From positions 3,286,001-3,350,000 of the forward strand of contig NC_052140.2 of the NCBI RefSeq assembly GCF_016086655.4: a DNA stretch of 64,000 bases, written 5' to 3'. This document shows positions 45,950-58,119 of this stretch, one piece after another. The position numbers were made by a program, and so were the translations under genes. The first letter of the stretch is position 1, and the number at the start of each line of letters is the position of its first letter. The stretch is from Lepeophtheirus salmonis. Taxonomy: Eukaryota; Arthropoda; Copepoda; Siphonostomatoida; Caligidae. The notes under the pieces are model-generated. The model was given only the letters and a program-made list of their open reading frames with translations. It was not told the origin of the DNA and did not search any database.

Positions 45950-46628
45950 CAGTTGTTCCTAACCTGTGGGACTCGACTCCTAATGGGGTCAAGTCAAAAG
46001 GTCCTTAATTGATTTCGAGCCGAATTTGTATATTATATTAAACGTCGGTGACAAACATATTAAGACGGTTATATAAATTCATACTATGGAACTAAATGTA
46101 ACAGTTCACTCAACACAACGTCTGAGGTAGTTTTGAACATGTTTTGTTTTGCTCGATCCACCGCTGTTGTTCCTCTCATCAGTATTGCTAAATTAGCCAA
46201 TTTTGGAATAGATTAACAAAATATGACATCATCTCCCGCTTTTTTTTTCAATAAATGGCTAGATTTTTTCTAAGAAAATTAAGAATACAATTTCAATGGC
46301 GGTCAAGGCTTCTGGTAGTAAGTCAAAGGGGTTTGCTTTAAGTGTCATTGTGGACTCAAAATCATCTACAGTTCCGTATGAAGCGTTTCAAAAATCTTAT
46401 TAATAACCTCAAATATGATGGCGATCGGGTGATCTTCTTCTCTTATGAAGAATTTACAAAATTTATAGTTACTTCACGAAGAAATAGTCTATAATTCATA
46501 ATCACAATTTATCACCGTTTTTGTAAAAAAAAAATGACTGTATATATATGATATTTTAAGAATTGGGGTCGTTTCTGGAATAGTTATTCTAAAATGGGTC
46601 GCTATATTTGAAAGGTTGGGAAACACTG
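45950..46628. mobile_element. hAT-type nonautonomous element
   Basis: Ends CAGTTGTTCCTAACCT (45950) and, inverted, CAGTGTTTCCCAACCT (46628 inward) are the typical CAGTG--TCCCAACCT hAT terminus. The flanks TTTTAGAT (45942-45949) and TTTTAAAT (46629-46636) form an 8-bp target duplication with one mismatch. At 679 bp it has no transposase. Confidence 0.8.
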
Positions 46629-46701
46629 TTTTAAATCAATTACAGCCAAAAAAGAATCTATTCAAAAATATTAATATGTAGGAAACGAAATGCACATTAA
46701 A

Positions 46702-46845
46702 ACAATCGTGTAATGAATGATTTCAGGAATTGAAATAAAAAAAAATGTATTAATAATTATTTTATCTGACGACTCAAAATAGTATATCAACTAAAAATTA
46801 AAAATTAAACTTTTAATTCCTTAAGACACGCATTACACGATTGTA
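46702..46845. repeat. inverted repeat, ~33-bp arms
   Basis: ACAATCGTGTAATG...AGGAATT at 46702-46734 pairs with 46812-46845 with about six mismatches, around a loop of about 77 AT-rich bases. It lies 70 bp after the hAT-type element. Confidence 0.8.
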
Positions 46846-48069
46846 TAAATTCAATAATAACCCTTTCATTTGAAAACTTATTCGACTCTAAAAATTCATC
46901 CTTATTTAAAATAGTCCTACCTTTATAAAGCATACAAAATATCTTTATTTATGTCGTAAAAATAGACTAAGATACGTTACCAAAAGGTTGGCTTTATTTA
47001 ACATTTGTCAAACAATTAAGTATATATAGCAATAACGGGGTATTTAAATGATCAATTATACAAACTTACATAACATTTATTTAGACAAGAACTAGGTAAT
47101 TAATATAAAGAGATGTAGGGACTTTAGTAAAACAAAGAACCATGTGCTGTTTCTTTGTTTACACATCATAGAACCTAATTATAACAATAAGCTTGAAGGA
47201 GGACAATAATATAGTGATGTACCGGAATTATCACAATTGACATACTTACAACATGGGAACAGGACATCTACACCTCCTAAAAAAATTACCCCTGTCTTTT
47301 TAAACTCCCTAGCGTTTCACTCCCCGAGCCATTTATCCCCGAATCCTTTACCCCCCTTCCCCATCCTTTTCTATCATGATTACTGAGAAGTAAATGTTAG
47401 AGGGTCAAAGTAACAAATGAATCTTATGGTTGCTTAGAGTGGTTGTTGGGCAATGCAACTTTAAAGTTCGAATCGGAAAGTAATTATGAGTTCTAGGTAT
47501 AATTAATAAAAATGTTAATACTGAAAATGAAGCAGTTTTTAATGAATTGATTTGCCATAGGGATGTCGTATAAGCTTCAATAAATATTTCTACTTAATTC
47601 CATTCCCCTAAAATTGGAGTTTAAATAAGTTATTTTATACGGTGAATTTAGGGATCGATGTTTTAAGGACTATGTACATGATGTTATAATAAATGTTCTC
47701 GGAAGGGATTTTCGGATAACTCGTTAAATACTGTGAAATAGAGTCATGCATATCCAAAATAAATATATGTGTAGTTTAATTATATCTAATTTTTAATATA
47801 TGTTTAATCTCAACATAACAAAAGTCAAATAGAATCATCCCAAATCTTCTCAATTAATATGAACAGCATAATCGTAATAAAAAGTTTTAAAATACTAACC
47901 TAGATGCATATCATTTATATCTCATGTTTGCTGAGAAATATCAAAACTTCGTATTACGAGGATTGGAAAAGACGGATAACGTAGAAAATCCAACTTTGTA
48001 CCCCCATTATTAGAATTTTTGAAGGTACAAAGTATTAATTGACAAATGTATTATCACTTCAGATGACGA
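46846..48069. other. AT-rich stretch, no gene seen
   Basis: Near 47425-47480 a sequence with AAAGTTCGAATC resembles a tRNA B box, but no cloverleaf was found. Confidence 0.35.
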
Positions 48070-48350
48070 ATAAGATTTGAGACATGAGACTCAACTTGGA
48101 CTTGATTTTATATTTTGAAGACCTTGCAACTAGATTTGATCTCACTATCAAAAATTTGCGACTCCGTTTTGACTGTCAAATTATTTTAAAATTAACTCAA
48201 GAAAAGCATGAGCACTATGAACTACTTTATAATAATTATGGAATTGAAATGTTTGAAATTATGTAGAAAGAAAGCTGAGAACTCAATAAAAGATTCAAAG
48301 ACCTGAACTTGTGAGCAAAAACTTGAGACTAGACTTGGAGTTGCAGTATA
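48070..48350. repeat. degenerate GACTTG-type minisatellite
   Basis: GAGACATGAGACTCAACTTG, GACTTGATTTT, GACCTTGCAACTAG, GACCTGAACTTGTG and GAGACTAGACTTGGAG recur loosely. A 60-codon frame through it (48084-48266) is therefore not called as a gene. Similar text lies at 45435-45485. Confidence 0.5.
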
Positions 48351-48904
48351 ATCCCTTTTTCCTACCTCTGACTATCACTAGATGCAAGACATACCTCTTA
48401 TTTAAGTACTTCATTTCGATATCCATGACTGTATTTTACCGTATTATGAACTTTCTTGGTAAATAAATATTTAAAACCTTCATAAAATTTGTTATAATTT
48501 TCTTTGATTTGCAAAGTTAAAATACCTAATAAAAAATTAGATATAACTAACCTATTTAAGTTTGTTTTTTGTTATGTTTATGACTCTATAAATAATACTT
48601 ATTAATAATAATAAAGTTTAAATAAATCGGGGTAACAAGTGATGACGTCAAGATAAATCCAATACATCACTAATAATTACGTCATTAAGATAAATTAATA
48701 ATTACATTTGTAAGTTTTATAAGTACGAAATCACACTTTCGATCGAATGTTTTTTTATATAGATGGCGTCATTACGTCTCTTTTATATTCTGTTTATTAG
48801 TCATTATGATCTGGAAACAAAATTTCACCCGTCCACTAACCAGTATATCAACGGATATAATTTTATGAAATTATAACACTTCATACATTAAAGTATAAAT
48901 GGAC
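48351..48904. other. AT-rich stretch, no gene seen
   Basis: A palindromic TGACGTCA occurs at about 48641-48648; AATTACGTCATTAAGATAAA overlaps a nearby imperfect repeat of it. Confidence 0.35.
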
Positions 48905-49580
48905 AAAAAATAATCTTTTTTCAAACACAAACATAAAAAGTCAATTTTGAATGTATTAGAGCTATTTAAAATCAAATAATCTTTCACAAAAATTTATTCG
49001 TAGCCATAGATACATGTATTTTGTATGCCTCGTAGCCAACTAACTAAATATTATTCAAAATCAAATTATTTTCAAGTCCTATAATGTCTATATTAGCGAA
49101 AATAATTTTATACAATTTTAACAGTTTATAGAGAAAAAGCTTTAATTTTCCAGATCATACCTATAAATGACTGGAGATGTCTGAAAGTTTGCCTATTTTA
49201 AAACACAAATTTTAAAAATTTAATTTTGAATGTATCGTAGCTAATTAGACTAAAAAATTTAAGACAAAGTTGTACCTAACATAAAAATGTATTCTAGGCA
49301 TAAATATATAAATTTATATTTTCTATGTATCATTCCAAACTAAATTGGTTATTACGATACAACATTTTACAAGTGCAATAATGTTTTTACATCAACTGAA
49401 GGCATTAATTGAAATTTTTCTAGTTGATAGAAGAAAGCCTAAACTATACGGGATCATATCCAGAGTTTACCAGAGTTATTCAGAAGTTGACGAAAACTAA
49501 TTGTAAAAAAAAAAAAAAAAAGACAATCTTAAAAAGTTGATTTTGAATGTGTGAAAGCTATTGCAATTTTTTTTAAAAAC
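48905..49580. repeat. three diverged direct repeats, ~300-bp period
   Basis: AAAAAGTCAATTTTGAATGT (near 48935), AAAATTTAATTTTGAATGTA (near 49212) and TAAAAAGTTGATTTTGAATG (near 49530) are followed each time by a similar GAAAGCTATT/GTAGCTAAT-like tail. The units are strongly diverged. Confidence 0.5.
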
Positions 49581-51642
49581 CCACACAAACTTGAAGATCT
49601 GTTCATATTTAATAGAAACAAAAGAAGAAAAAAATTAGATTTCGCAAAGTAATCTGCGATAGAAGAAATGGATATATTATTATGTTTGTTTGTTTTTAAA
49701 CAAAAAAAGGCTATAAAAGTAAGTATGTCAATTTGATTTTGGCGCCTTCTAGGTTTGCAACCTACCTACTAATGTATTTCGCTGTGAGCTGTCAATTCAC
49801 TCATCTCACTTGATACATCATGACTATTTCATAATTGATTCTTTTGATAAATTAACGAAGTAATAAGTTGTACTTATGCATCGTTTCCTATTAGACAGGA
49901 ATACAATTTTATGTTGATCCCTCGTCGTATAAATATATACGATTGGCCATCTTTATATTTATATGAAGATAATTTGGCTATCATATAGAAATACTAATGT
50001 ATAGATACCATGACTGGTACGGTACAGGGTTGAACTGCAGTTCGGTTCTGTATGTTTTTACCTTCTATGCGGTACTACAGTACGTATATACTTATTAAAT
50101 ATTTTGATGAAATAAAACTTTATCATTTTTCAATATACATTCAGCTTCAATTTGAAGCTTCGACTTAAATTATCAGTTGAATCCCCACTATGTTTATCCG
50201 CTGAATTGCAATCCGATTCCGGATTATTACCGGGAGGAGTAATAAAATCCAATCTCCTTCTTGTGGTCCTTCCCTAGAATGGCCAAACTATATTGTACTC
50301 TCAACAACGAAAAAGTCAATTTTTCTTAATACCTTTGGCATCTATAAATTATTTAATTCGTTTAATAAATTTAAGACCAACTTATATTTTTAAAATAAAA
50401 TGTCTAATTTAGACAGAATTGTCAGAAAAAGAAAAAAATCATACTCTTCTTCTGGTTAACATACTATTTTTAGTAATTTAGTTATAACATTGAGAATAAT
50501 GTTTCGAACAATGAATATTTTTTAGGATAACTAAATTGATCAAATTAACATGATCTAAAGTTAAAAAATTTAAAAGCATAAAAAATCATGGTATTTATCT
50601 TTAGTTTTTCTTAGAAGCCATTATGAAAATTAACTACACGACAAAAGAATGTCGAATAATGATTCAATCAACACCTAACAGGAAAAAAATTAAAGGCCAA
50701 TTTGGTTAATACAGTATTGTTACGTATCTGTAGACAAAAGAAAAAAAAGGTATTTTGCCTGAATATTTGTCCACAACGTCAAAAACATATAGTGCTATAT
50801 ATAGTAGGTTGGGTAGATATGTATTAAAAATTGATAAAATACATCCCAGTTGACGAAAACCCAGTGGTATGGTGGAAGGATTATTTAAATAAAAGTTCCA
50901 ATGTTTCTAATTAGCTTGTCCACATTTCGCAACTACAAGTACATCATTATCTACCGAAAATATGATTTTTTTAGAGGTAGTTAAGTTTATTTCTACGTTT
51001 ATTTCTACGGAGAAAAAAGAAATTATTATATAATAGAAAATCGAAAAAACTTGAAAAACTAAAGTAATTCTGATAAAAAAATTTGTTACAAAATACCGTA
51101 CAAAACAGAGTACCGTAAAGGTTGTACGCAGTTCATAACAAATCGTGAAAATTCATATTTCAAACATACCATAACATTATAACTTGAGCCGAGAAACTAG
51201 CCCATGATTATAATATCAATTTGAACATAAACAGATACTTACAAATAGAAAAATAAAGATTAATGGACAGCATAAAAAATAAATCAATAGTAATCATAAA
51301 AAGTAAATTATAGAAGGCAGATATCGGTATTTATTAAACTATGAACATTAAATCCCAAGAAATAAAAGATACCCATTACTACACGAAATGACATCATGAA
51401 ATCTTTACTCTGTTTCAATTTAATTTCCTTGTATGTAAGGGAAATAACTATATAATTGACCAATATTATATAAACAAAATAACAAATAAAAAATGACTAA
51501 AAATGGTACATCAAAGCACATCCATATTAAGCATAACAAAAATTGTAAAGAAGTGGAACAAATAAACGTATTAAAGTTGATTTCTATAGAGGAAGATAAT
51601 ATAGACGTGACAAGGTTTATAATTACTGTTCAATCGGTCTAA
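49581..51642. other. AT-rich stretch, no gene seen
   Basis: GGTACGGTACAGGG near 50020 and GTACAAAACAGAGTACCGTA near 51100 hint at a worn nonautonomous element with GTACCGTAC-rich ends, not provable here. Confidence 0.35.
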
Positions 51643-51696
51643 AAAACTAAAAAGATTGCTATCCCATCACTGATGGGATAGCAATCTTTTAGTTTT
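51643..51696. repeat. 54-bp near-perfect palindrome
   Basis: The left arm 51643-51669 (AAAACTAAAAAGATTGCTAT...) and right arm 51671-51696 match over 26 bases with a single bulged A and one central base. The hairpin would be extremely stable. Confidence 0.95.
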
Positions 51697-51729
51697 GATG
51701 GGCCATCAGTTTTGTCTTAATACAATTTA

Positions 51730-52106
51730 TCAGTCCTAGGATTGGTCCTTATTGGTCTTTTATGAAAACTACGACAGCTGAAATTACGTAGTTACAACAA
51801 ACTTAGTCATTTGAGTCGCTCAAGTTTTATCATAACTCATAATCCCTTTCAAAGATACCTGATATTAAAAGTAGAAGGTGTGTGACTGGAACCTATTATT
51901 ATACGTTCTACCTATAATTTATTATTTTCTTCGTTCTTATATTCTTCAATCCTAGCTAGGAGGGAAGAAAATAAAAGAATCGATAGGATCGTAGGACTGA
52001 AAGACTGATGTATCTGTCCTTAGGACCATTGAAAGGTAAAAAAGATAGGATCGATAAAAAGTCATAGGACTTGGGACTGTTTTATTAGTCCCAGCCTAGG
52101 ACTGAT
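51730..52106. mobile_element. MITE-like element with TCAGTCCTAGG ends
   Basis: TCAGTCCTAGGATTGG at 51730 and, inverted, TCAGTCCTAGGCTGGG ending at 52106 are matching terminal repeats (11 bp perfect). Related motifs lie inside (near 52009-52055). No target duplication was identified and there is no coding capacity. Confidence 0.55.
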
Positions 52107-52395
52107 CCACCATTAGTATTATATGAAAAAGGTATGCGTAAGACTGTTTAATTGCCTTGGGCAGTTAACTTTGGTATGGCAAATGGAAAGCATTCCACCG
52201 AAACAGCCATAGAAATTATTAATATGCCAAAACACAAGTTAATAAGGTCATTTGACATATTTAAAAAAACAAAAACACATTAATTAGATTCAAATAGTCA
52301 AATTGAATAGTTTCTAATATTATATGGTCTGCCAAACAGAGCCAAGCGGCCAATGATAAATCCTTGTCACCTCTATTAGAAATTAACGAGCTCAC

Positions 52396-52502
52396 CGCGT
52401 GTCCAAGTAGATCCTTTCGATAACTTTTTGACGAGAATTCTCTCCATCCCGATTTCCTAATCCGTTCCGATCATCCGTGTAGTTTCATCCAATTCAAGAA
52501 AC
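52396..52502 (-). other. paralogous spliced exon, locus 2 (second exon)
   Basis: The minus strand has TTTTTCTTCAG before it and ACACGCG/GTGAGCTC after it. Its 107 bases share GGGATGGAGAGAAT and flanking intron text with 37745-37813. No frame is open through the whole segment, so a non-coding exon is likelier. Confidence 0.45.
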
Positions 52503-52670
52503 CTGAAGAAAAACAACATTTAAACGAATTTTGAAAAATAATCATGACAAACAGAAGCAATCTGTAAATAAAAATCAACCCATCAACTATTTGCTCAATC
52601 CAAAAACATATCATCAATAGGATGAGCATTTATTTTATTCGATTCTGGTTGTATACAACTCATTACTCAC

Positions 52671-52780
52671 CTCGTTTTTACGTTTATGATCGACGACACA
52701 TCAAAAGGCACAGCACATCACGCATCAAGACACGCATTTGAACTGTCGATATAAACAAAAGAAACCTGAAGATTTATAAA
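52671..52780 (-). other. paralogous spliced exon, locus 2 (first exon)
   Basis: Ends on the minus strand at ACGAG/GTGAGTAATG, an excellent donor; the intron to 52502 is 168 bp. It contains a short ATG frame of 17 codons starting MRVLMRDVLCLLM. The counterpart near 37965-38060 has lost the donor. The 5' limit is unknown. Confidence 0.4.
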
Positions 52781-54055
52781 GTACTCATAGTTTTATTAGG
52801 ATTAGAGGAGACCGGGCTAGGTATCAAAGGATGATCGAGCAACATAAGCTTGTTATAGGCGATAGTCTAATTAATTTACCACATTTTGCGTTTTTAAATA
52901 TTAATGCAACATTTATTAATTATTCTTTCTTTATCCGTTGTCCTGAGTATTTTAATTAAATATTAAATAAATAAAAAGTATAGATTATCTACTGAGATAC
53001 CAAATGACTCAAGAGTATAGCTCGAATCGAGGGTATTTGTTGAATTAAAAATTAACCTATTGCCAGAAAAGTAAGTTTAGTGATTTATATGAATCAATTT
53101 TTTTGATAAGAAATATCCTAATGTTAACGAAATTTTAGAGACAGCGTCAAAGAGTTTTCTAAGGCAAGAGGGTAAAATATCGTTGAAAACAAGTATCTGT
53201 TATTTCCTGATAGCTCTTCTAAATATAACCAGGGTATATGAGAAGTTGATCTCTTGGATCCAAATGCTCTGTCTAGGGAGGGATAATTAGATGAAGGAAA
53301 GGGTGGTGGCCTATATTTAACTGATCAGTAGTGCTTCTGCTATTCAACATAACGACTCATCATAGCCAAAACAAATTTATATCTGTCTTATTCATAATTT
53401 ATATGTCATATTGATCCGGTTTCTATTTTTTTTTTTTTTAGAGAAGTAGCTTCCAAAAGCTTGAGAGGAGGTCTTCTCCTTATTAGGTCTACCCATTGGT
53501 TAAGACGTTGTAATTTTGCTTTTCATTTATCATTTTGGCAACCCCGATCAACTTAAAAAGTAATCCGCACAAGCCGTAAACCCTAAGGTTATCTCAGTCA
53601 TCTTGTCACAATGTCAAGGCACATAATTACTATGTAACTCCAGATAACTACTTACTTAGTATTATTTAAGCTGTACTGACTAATAAAAAAAATATGTAGA
53701 ACCTCGTACGGTCTACCTTGCAAATTAGCGGAGCTAAAACTCTAAAAGAAGAAACAAGTTGGGAAATATCTTGATCTAACGTGGATATGATTAAGACTAA
53801 GAAAATATATAAAGTTCTTTATATGCATAAATATATTGTCTCTAATAACTAGATCTAGAAGATACGGTGAAAAGAGCTGAAGAGAAAAGAGTTAGATAAG
53901 ACAAGACTGTCAGAGTATTAACTACTTAATCATACCAATAGGAAATTATTATTACAATTCTGTTTTTGGGGATATTGTATTGGCGAATCACTTCATCAAT
54001 TTAATGAACTCTGCTGATAAAAAAACCAAAAAACAATTAGTAGATTCTTATAACG
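52781..54055. other. AT-rich stretch, no gene seen
   Basis: Nothing recognised; a T-tract lies at about 53428-53440. Confidence 0.35.
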
Positions 54056-54063
54056 GTGTGTAC

Positions 54064-54496
54064 TAGTGATGGCAATTCCGGCTCTTTTTAGAAAATGGGC
54101 TCTTTCGGCTCGGTTCACTAAAAGAGTCGGCTCTTTCGACTCCCAAATGGCTCTTCAGATTTTTTTGTTCCTTTAATCGATATATTACAATTACAGAGGA
54201 GTCTGCAGGATTATATCAGAGCGAAATATTATAAAACATATATTTTTTTTGGGGGGGAGGAGGCTAGGTTCGGATTTTTTTTCAAAATTTCAAATTTTTG
54301 GCTCCGCTGCATAATTTGGCCAAATGACATTCTTCATCCTACCGATTTTTTTTTAATAATAAAGAACTAAAATTATTTTATTTGAAGCGTCTGCCGACGC
54401 TCTTAGCCGATCCTGATAGGTATGGAGTCGGATCCCGTCGTTCACTTCAAAGACCCGGCACATGGAGTCATTACGTTCGCAATTAACATATCACTA
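54064..54496. mobile_element. hAT-type MITE
   Basis: The left end TAGTGATGGCAATTCCGGCT, with CGGCTC/GGCTCTTTCGGCTC repeats, and the right end (inverted TAGTGATATGTTAATT) resemble hAT-type termini. The flanks GTGTGTAC and GTAGGCAC match at five of eight positions, a possible worn target duplication. Confidence 0.5.
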
Positions 54497-54504
54497 GTAG
54501 GCAC

Positions 54505-56040
54505 AAAGTTGGACTTTCTCCGTTAATAGTATCCTCTTTATTAGAAGACACTATTGGACTAATTTTTGTAATCTAAAGTTTAAATATATCTCATCAAATA
54601 TGAGCTATCAATGATATGAATCTGTGTAAGTATTTTTAAACTTTCGATTACAAATATAATGTTGATATTACTTCGAGAAGATTTGGGATTCTTAAGTCTG
54701 ACTTTTATAATGTTGGAATAATATATATTAAAAATTAGCCTTATTAACCTATTTCATTTTGATATTTATGACTCTAGGTATTTCGCCGCATTTGTATGTA
54801 GTTTCATCCAATATATCCTTTCCCTCCAGTGCTTTATGGATCTTGGATAACACTACTTTAGTATGAAACTTGATGATGGAAAAGAGAGAGAGAATTACTT
54901 TTCAAATGTAAAGTTCCATGAGCTTACCAACATTTGGATGATTCACGATATGAATTGAAGTATTGCAAGAGATAAGTATCTTGGTCATTTCAGTATTAAA
55001 ATTGAACTTTTCAGAATTAAAATTCATTATGTGACTTGAATACAGTCCAACCATGTCATCTTATAGCATAATTACAAAGACGGCATGCCAAAAACCTAGA
55101 ACATTTGTCGTTATTTCATACATTTTACCACCGTTATCCTCGATCCAGGATTTTATATCAATTTTAGAAGACATTATCTAACAAATAACTTGATGTAGCT
55201 TCATATTTAATAGGTTTAGAGATCCTCAATATAAATGTTCCGTTTTATGTATGTATAATGAAATACTATGTTAAAGCATGCATTAGTATACTGTATACTA
55301 ATGTATAAAAAGACATATGGTATCATTGTTTAAAATACTGATGTGATTATCATTTGCCTGCTTTATTATGATTTTTGAGGGTATAACGAATGTATTTATT
55401 AGCAAAATGTTTAATGAAGATATACTACGTATAATTGACTTCGACGTTTTTTATCCGTTACAGTAGATTTGAAAACGTCACACTCCATGAAATTGTAATT
55501 CATTGTGAACCTTATTCTCAGAATAATTAATTAGTATTTGAAATATATTGAAGCTCAAAGTTTAAAAAAGAGGCTTTAATTAAATATAATCTACATACTA
55601 AAAAAATAAACCATTAAACATTTAAGTTAAATATACAAAATTAAACAATTAAAATCATATAACTATTAATAATAATAAATTATAAATACAGAATATTGAA
55701 ATAATAGATTGATCCAGATAATTTTTTTTTGTTTTAACAAAGTAAAATTCAGTTAAATATGTCATAACTTTAGGTTGCAATACACAAGCGAGACGTGGAG
55801 TTTAATCAAAAAGATAATCACCCCTCTTCTTCATGTGGAAGTTGCTATATACAATTGTGCTCAGGATAGATATATCCCTACCGATGAGATCTAACTAATT
55901 ATTAATAATAAAGTAAATGTCAAAGTCATAAAATTAGACAATAAATATACTAATAAAAAAATTTTATAAATAAATTCATCGTAAAGATTTAGAGTAAAAG
56001 CTAATTATGTAGTAATGTCCGGCGATATTACTCCCTATTA
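54505..56040. other. AT-rich stretch, no gene seen
   Basis: Only short frames and simple repeats. Confidence 0.35.
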
Positions 56041-56225
56041 AGAGCATCAAAAAGATTTTCCCCCTTATTTAGGTATGCTTATATAACAACATACTATTAT
56101 CATGATGGATATACACAATTGTTAATTATAATGCAACACCCAATGTAACTACCCTCGTTGTTGTGACCATTTAAACAGTTGTTTTTGCCTTTTATGAGTT
56201 TTCTGAACACCATTTCTTGGAGCCC
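56041..56225. repeat. dispersed repeat family A, copy 2
   Basis: Close copy of 5076-5259 in the same orientation. Confidence 0.85.
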
Positions 56226-56246
56226 ATGAAGCTCATATTTTAGTTT

Positions 56247-56376
56247 GTTATTCAAAGGATATTATTTATTACTATTGTGACACTTAGGTCTTTTAATAAT
56301 CATAATGGAATTAATTACATGTGTGTAACTCGTAAAAAGTAAAGGAATCAGTTCTTGAACAACAGCAAGTCTTCGG
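56247..56376. repeat. dispersed repeat family B, copy 2
   Basis: Copy of 10904-11027; its frame lacks the stop codon found at 10901. It follows family A directly, suggesting both belong to one longer element. Confidence 0.85.
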
Positions 56377-56800
56377 GAGTCTTTATTTATTCCTCAAATC
56401 ACGAGGCAGATAAGTATATAATTCATTGTTGTCCCATGAGGTTCAAGATGTACCATTTTACTCCGAGACAGCAAGTGTATTTCCTTAGTTATAGTGATGA
56501 AGGATATATTCCTCCTTAGAGAAGGACTTTAACCAGAGGAAAACGAAAAGCACCAAACCCGCATTAATTTGCATGGTCCTTCCTGACCTTAAAATGCATC
56601 AAGGAGGAATATAATAATCCATGTAGCCGGATATATTTCAGGATCAATTAGTGTACGAGTTTTCCGAATCGACATACTACAACGTCAACATATATTATTA
56701 TGTCTATATAAATGATCAACAAGCTTGAGGTTTTTGAGGAAGAGTAATCAGAATAAGCTTACGGAGATTAATCATTTTCTATTAATATTTATATTTAGCT

Positions 56801-56935
56801 TTATAAAGTTATAGGGATTTCCTGATGGGCTGTCAGAATGGTTTCCCTCACCACAAATGAAATAAGCCTGTCAATGACTCCTCCTGAGTCATTTTCCATA
56901 TCCCGTTCAGTCCAATCCTTACTTTCATCCTTTGG
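56801..56935 (-). pseudogene. coding-like fragment, unknown
   Basis: A 44-codon minus-strand frame reads PKDESKDWTERDMENDSGGV, then IDRLISFVVRETILTAHQEI and ends at TAA 56801-56803. Just upstream another frame reads YAESMKGSTVKEMTKAATI. The text looks like real protein. It could be an exon or a broken transposon gene; the frame change between the two parts argues for a relic. Confidence 0.35.
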
Positions 56936-56999
56936 TCATGACTCTAAAACCTCTTAAAAGGCAACGTTCAAATCGTAGCTGCTTTCGTCATTTCCTTTA

Positions 57000-57774
57000 C
57001 TGTTGATCCCTTCATTGACTCGGCATAAGCCTCATATCAATATATTTTATGAGTCTTGATTGATAATTTACTAATAATATAAATTCGACATTTCAGCTTT
57101 ATCAAATAGTATAGAATTAAAGCTTAAGGAAAAACGAATAATCCATTGCTGAAGGTTATCAGATTATGGTATATGTGAGCTTCTTAATTTGAAGTATTGT
57201 ATCAAGAACATCATTACATTTCAGATTTAGTGTTTCTGAAATCTTCATCTAAAATAATGGACACTGTGACTGGTCAATTTAATTGCTTGCTCGAACTTCA
57301 TATAGTTATTAAAAAACTTACAATGACTTTGCTTCATCAATATTTCTAGAAAGTTAGATGTCAATTCAGAATCCGACTACTGTGAAATCTGGATACCTAT
57401 ACTAAAAGATTGGAACAACGGGATAGAGTCCAATTAAATGAAGTGTATTGTTATTTTAAAAACGTTTATATTATATCAGCTTAACTATAAACCTACTGTT
57501 TACATAGTCTGCTTTAAATAGTTTATAATTATTTGATGTTAAACTGTAAAACCTATCCAAATATGGAAATTGGTTTTTAATGATAATTATGTTGTATATT
57601 TATATAATACAATTTTTAAAACCTGAAATATATCGTTAAAATGTCTTGTTGGTTGTGTTTGATAGTTAGTGTATAATAAATATTTTTTTATATAATTGAA
57701 TTTTTTATATTATTATACAAAACAATACATAAATTACTACTTCCACAATGTTCATTAAATTTTATTAGACGTAC
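57000..57774. other. AT-rich stretch, no gene seen
   Basis: Nothing recognised. Confidence 0.35.
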
Positions 57775-57991
57775 TTAGTTTTTTGTTATGAATAATAACT
57801 GAGCTTCATTTTTCAGCAAAATATCTTGAATTTCTTTTGGAACGCTATTCAAATCAATTTTTCCCTTCAATACAGATAAAGATGAAACATTATCATCGTC
57901 CAAAAAAATTTCAGATATTTGATATGTTTATTCATTGTTTTCTTCCTTCGTGCATCAGCTCAAGAAGATTTTGATGTTCTTCTGGTGTTCT
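57775..57991 (-). pseudogene. coding-like fragment in two frames, unknown
   Basis: The minus strand reads RTPEEHQNLLELMHEGRKQ and stops (57932-57934); one base shifted, TYQISEIFLDDDNVSSLSVL and KGKIDLNSVPKEIQDILLKN run to TAA at 57775-57777. Both look like protein. No AG acceptor separates them, so a frameshifted relic is the simplest reading. No family recognised. Confidence 0.38.
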
Positions 57992-58119
57992 GCTCAATCA
58001 TGGAAGTATTTTGAAGATTTAATGACGGAACTTTTTCTTCCTTCAGCGAAAAGTGTTTCATAGGTTTGTCGGAGCATATATATTCTGGGGCAAAAATCAT
58101 CGTCTTTGAAATGAAGGAC

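Noticed and set aside
48084..48266. 60-codon frame reading LDLILYFEDLATRFDLTI
   Set aside because: It is produced by a degenerate GACTTG-type minisatellite.
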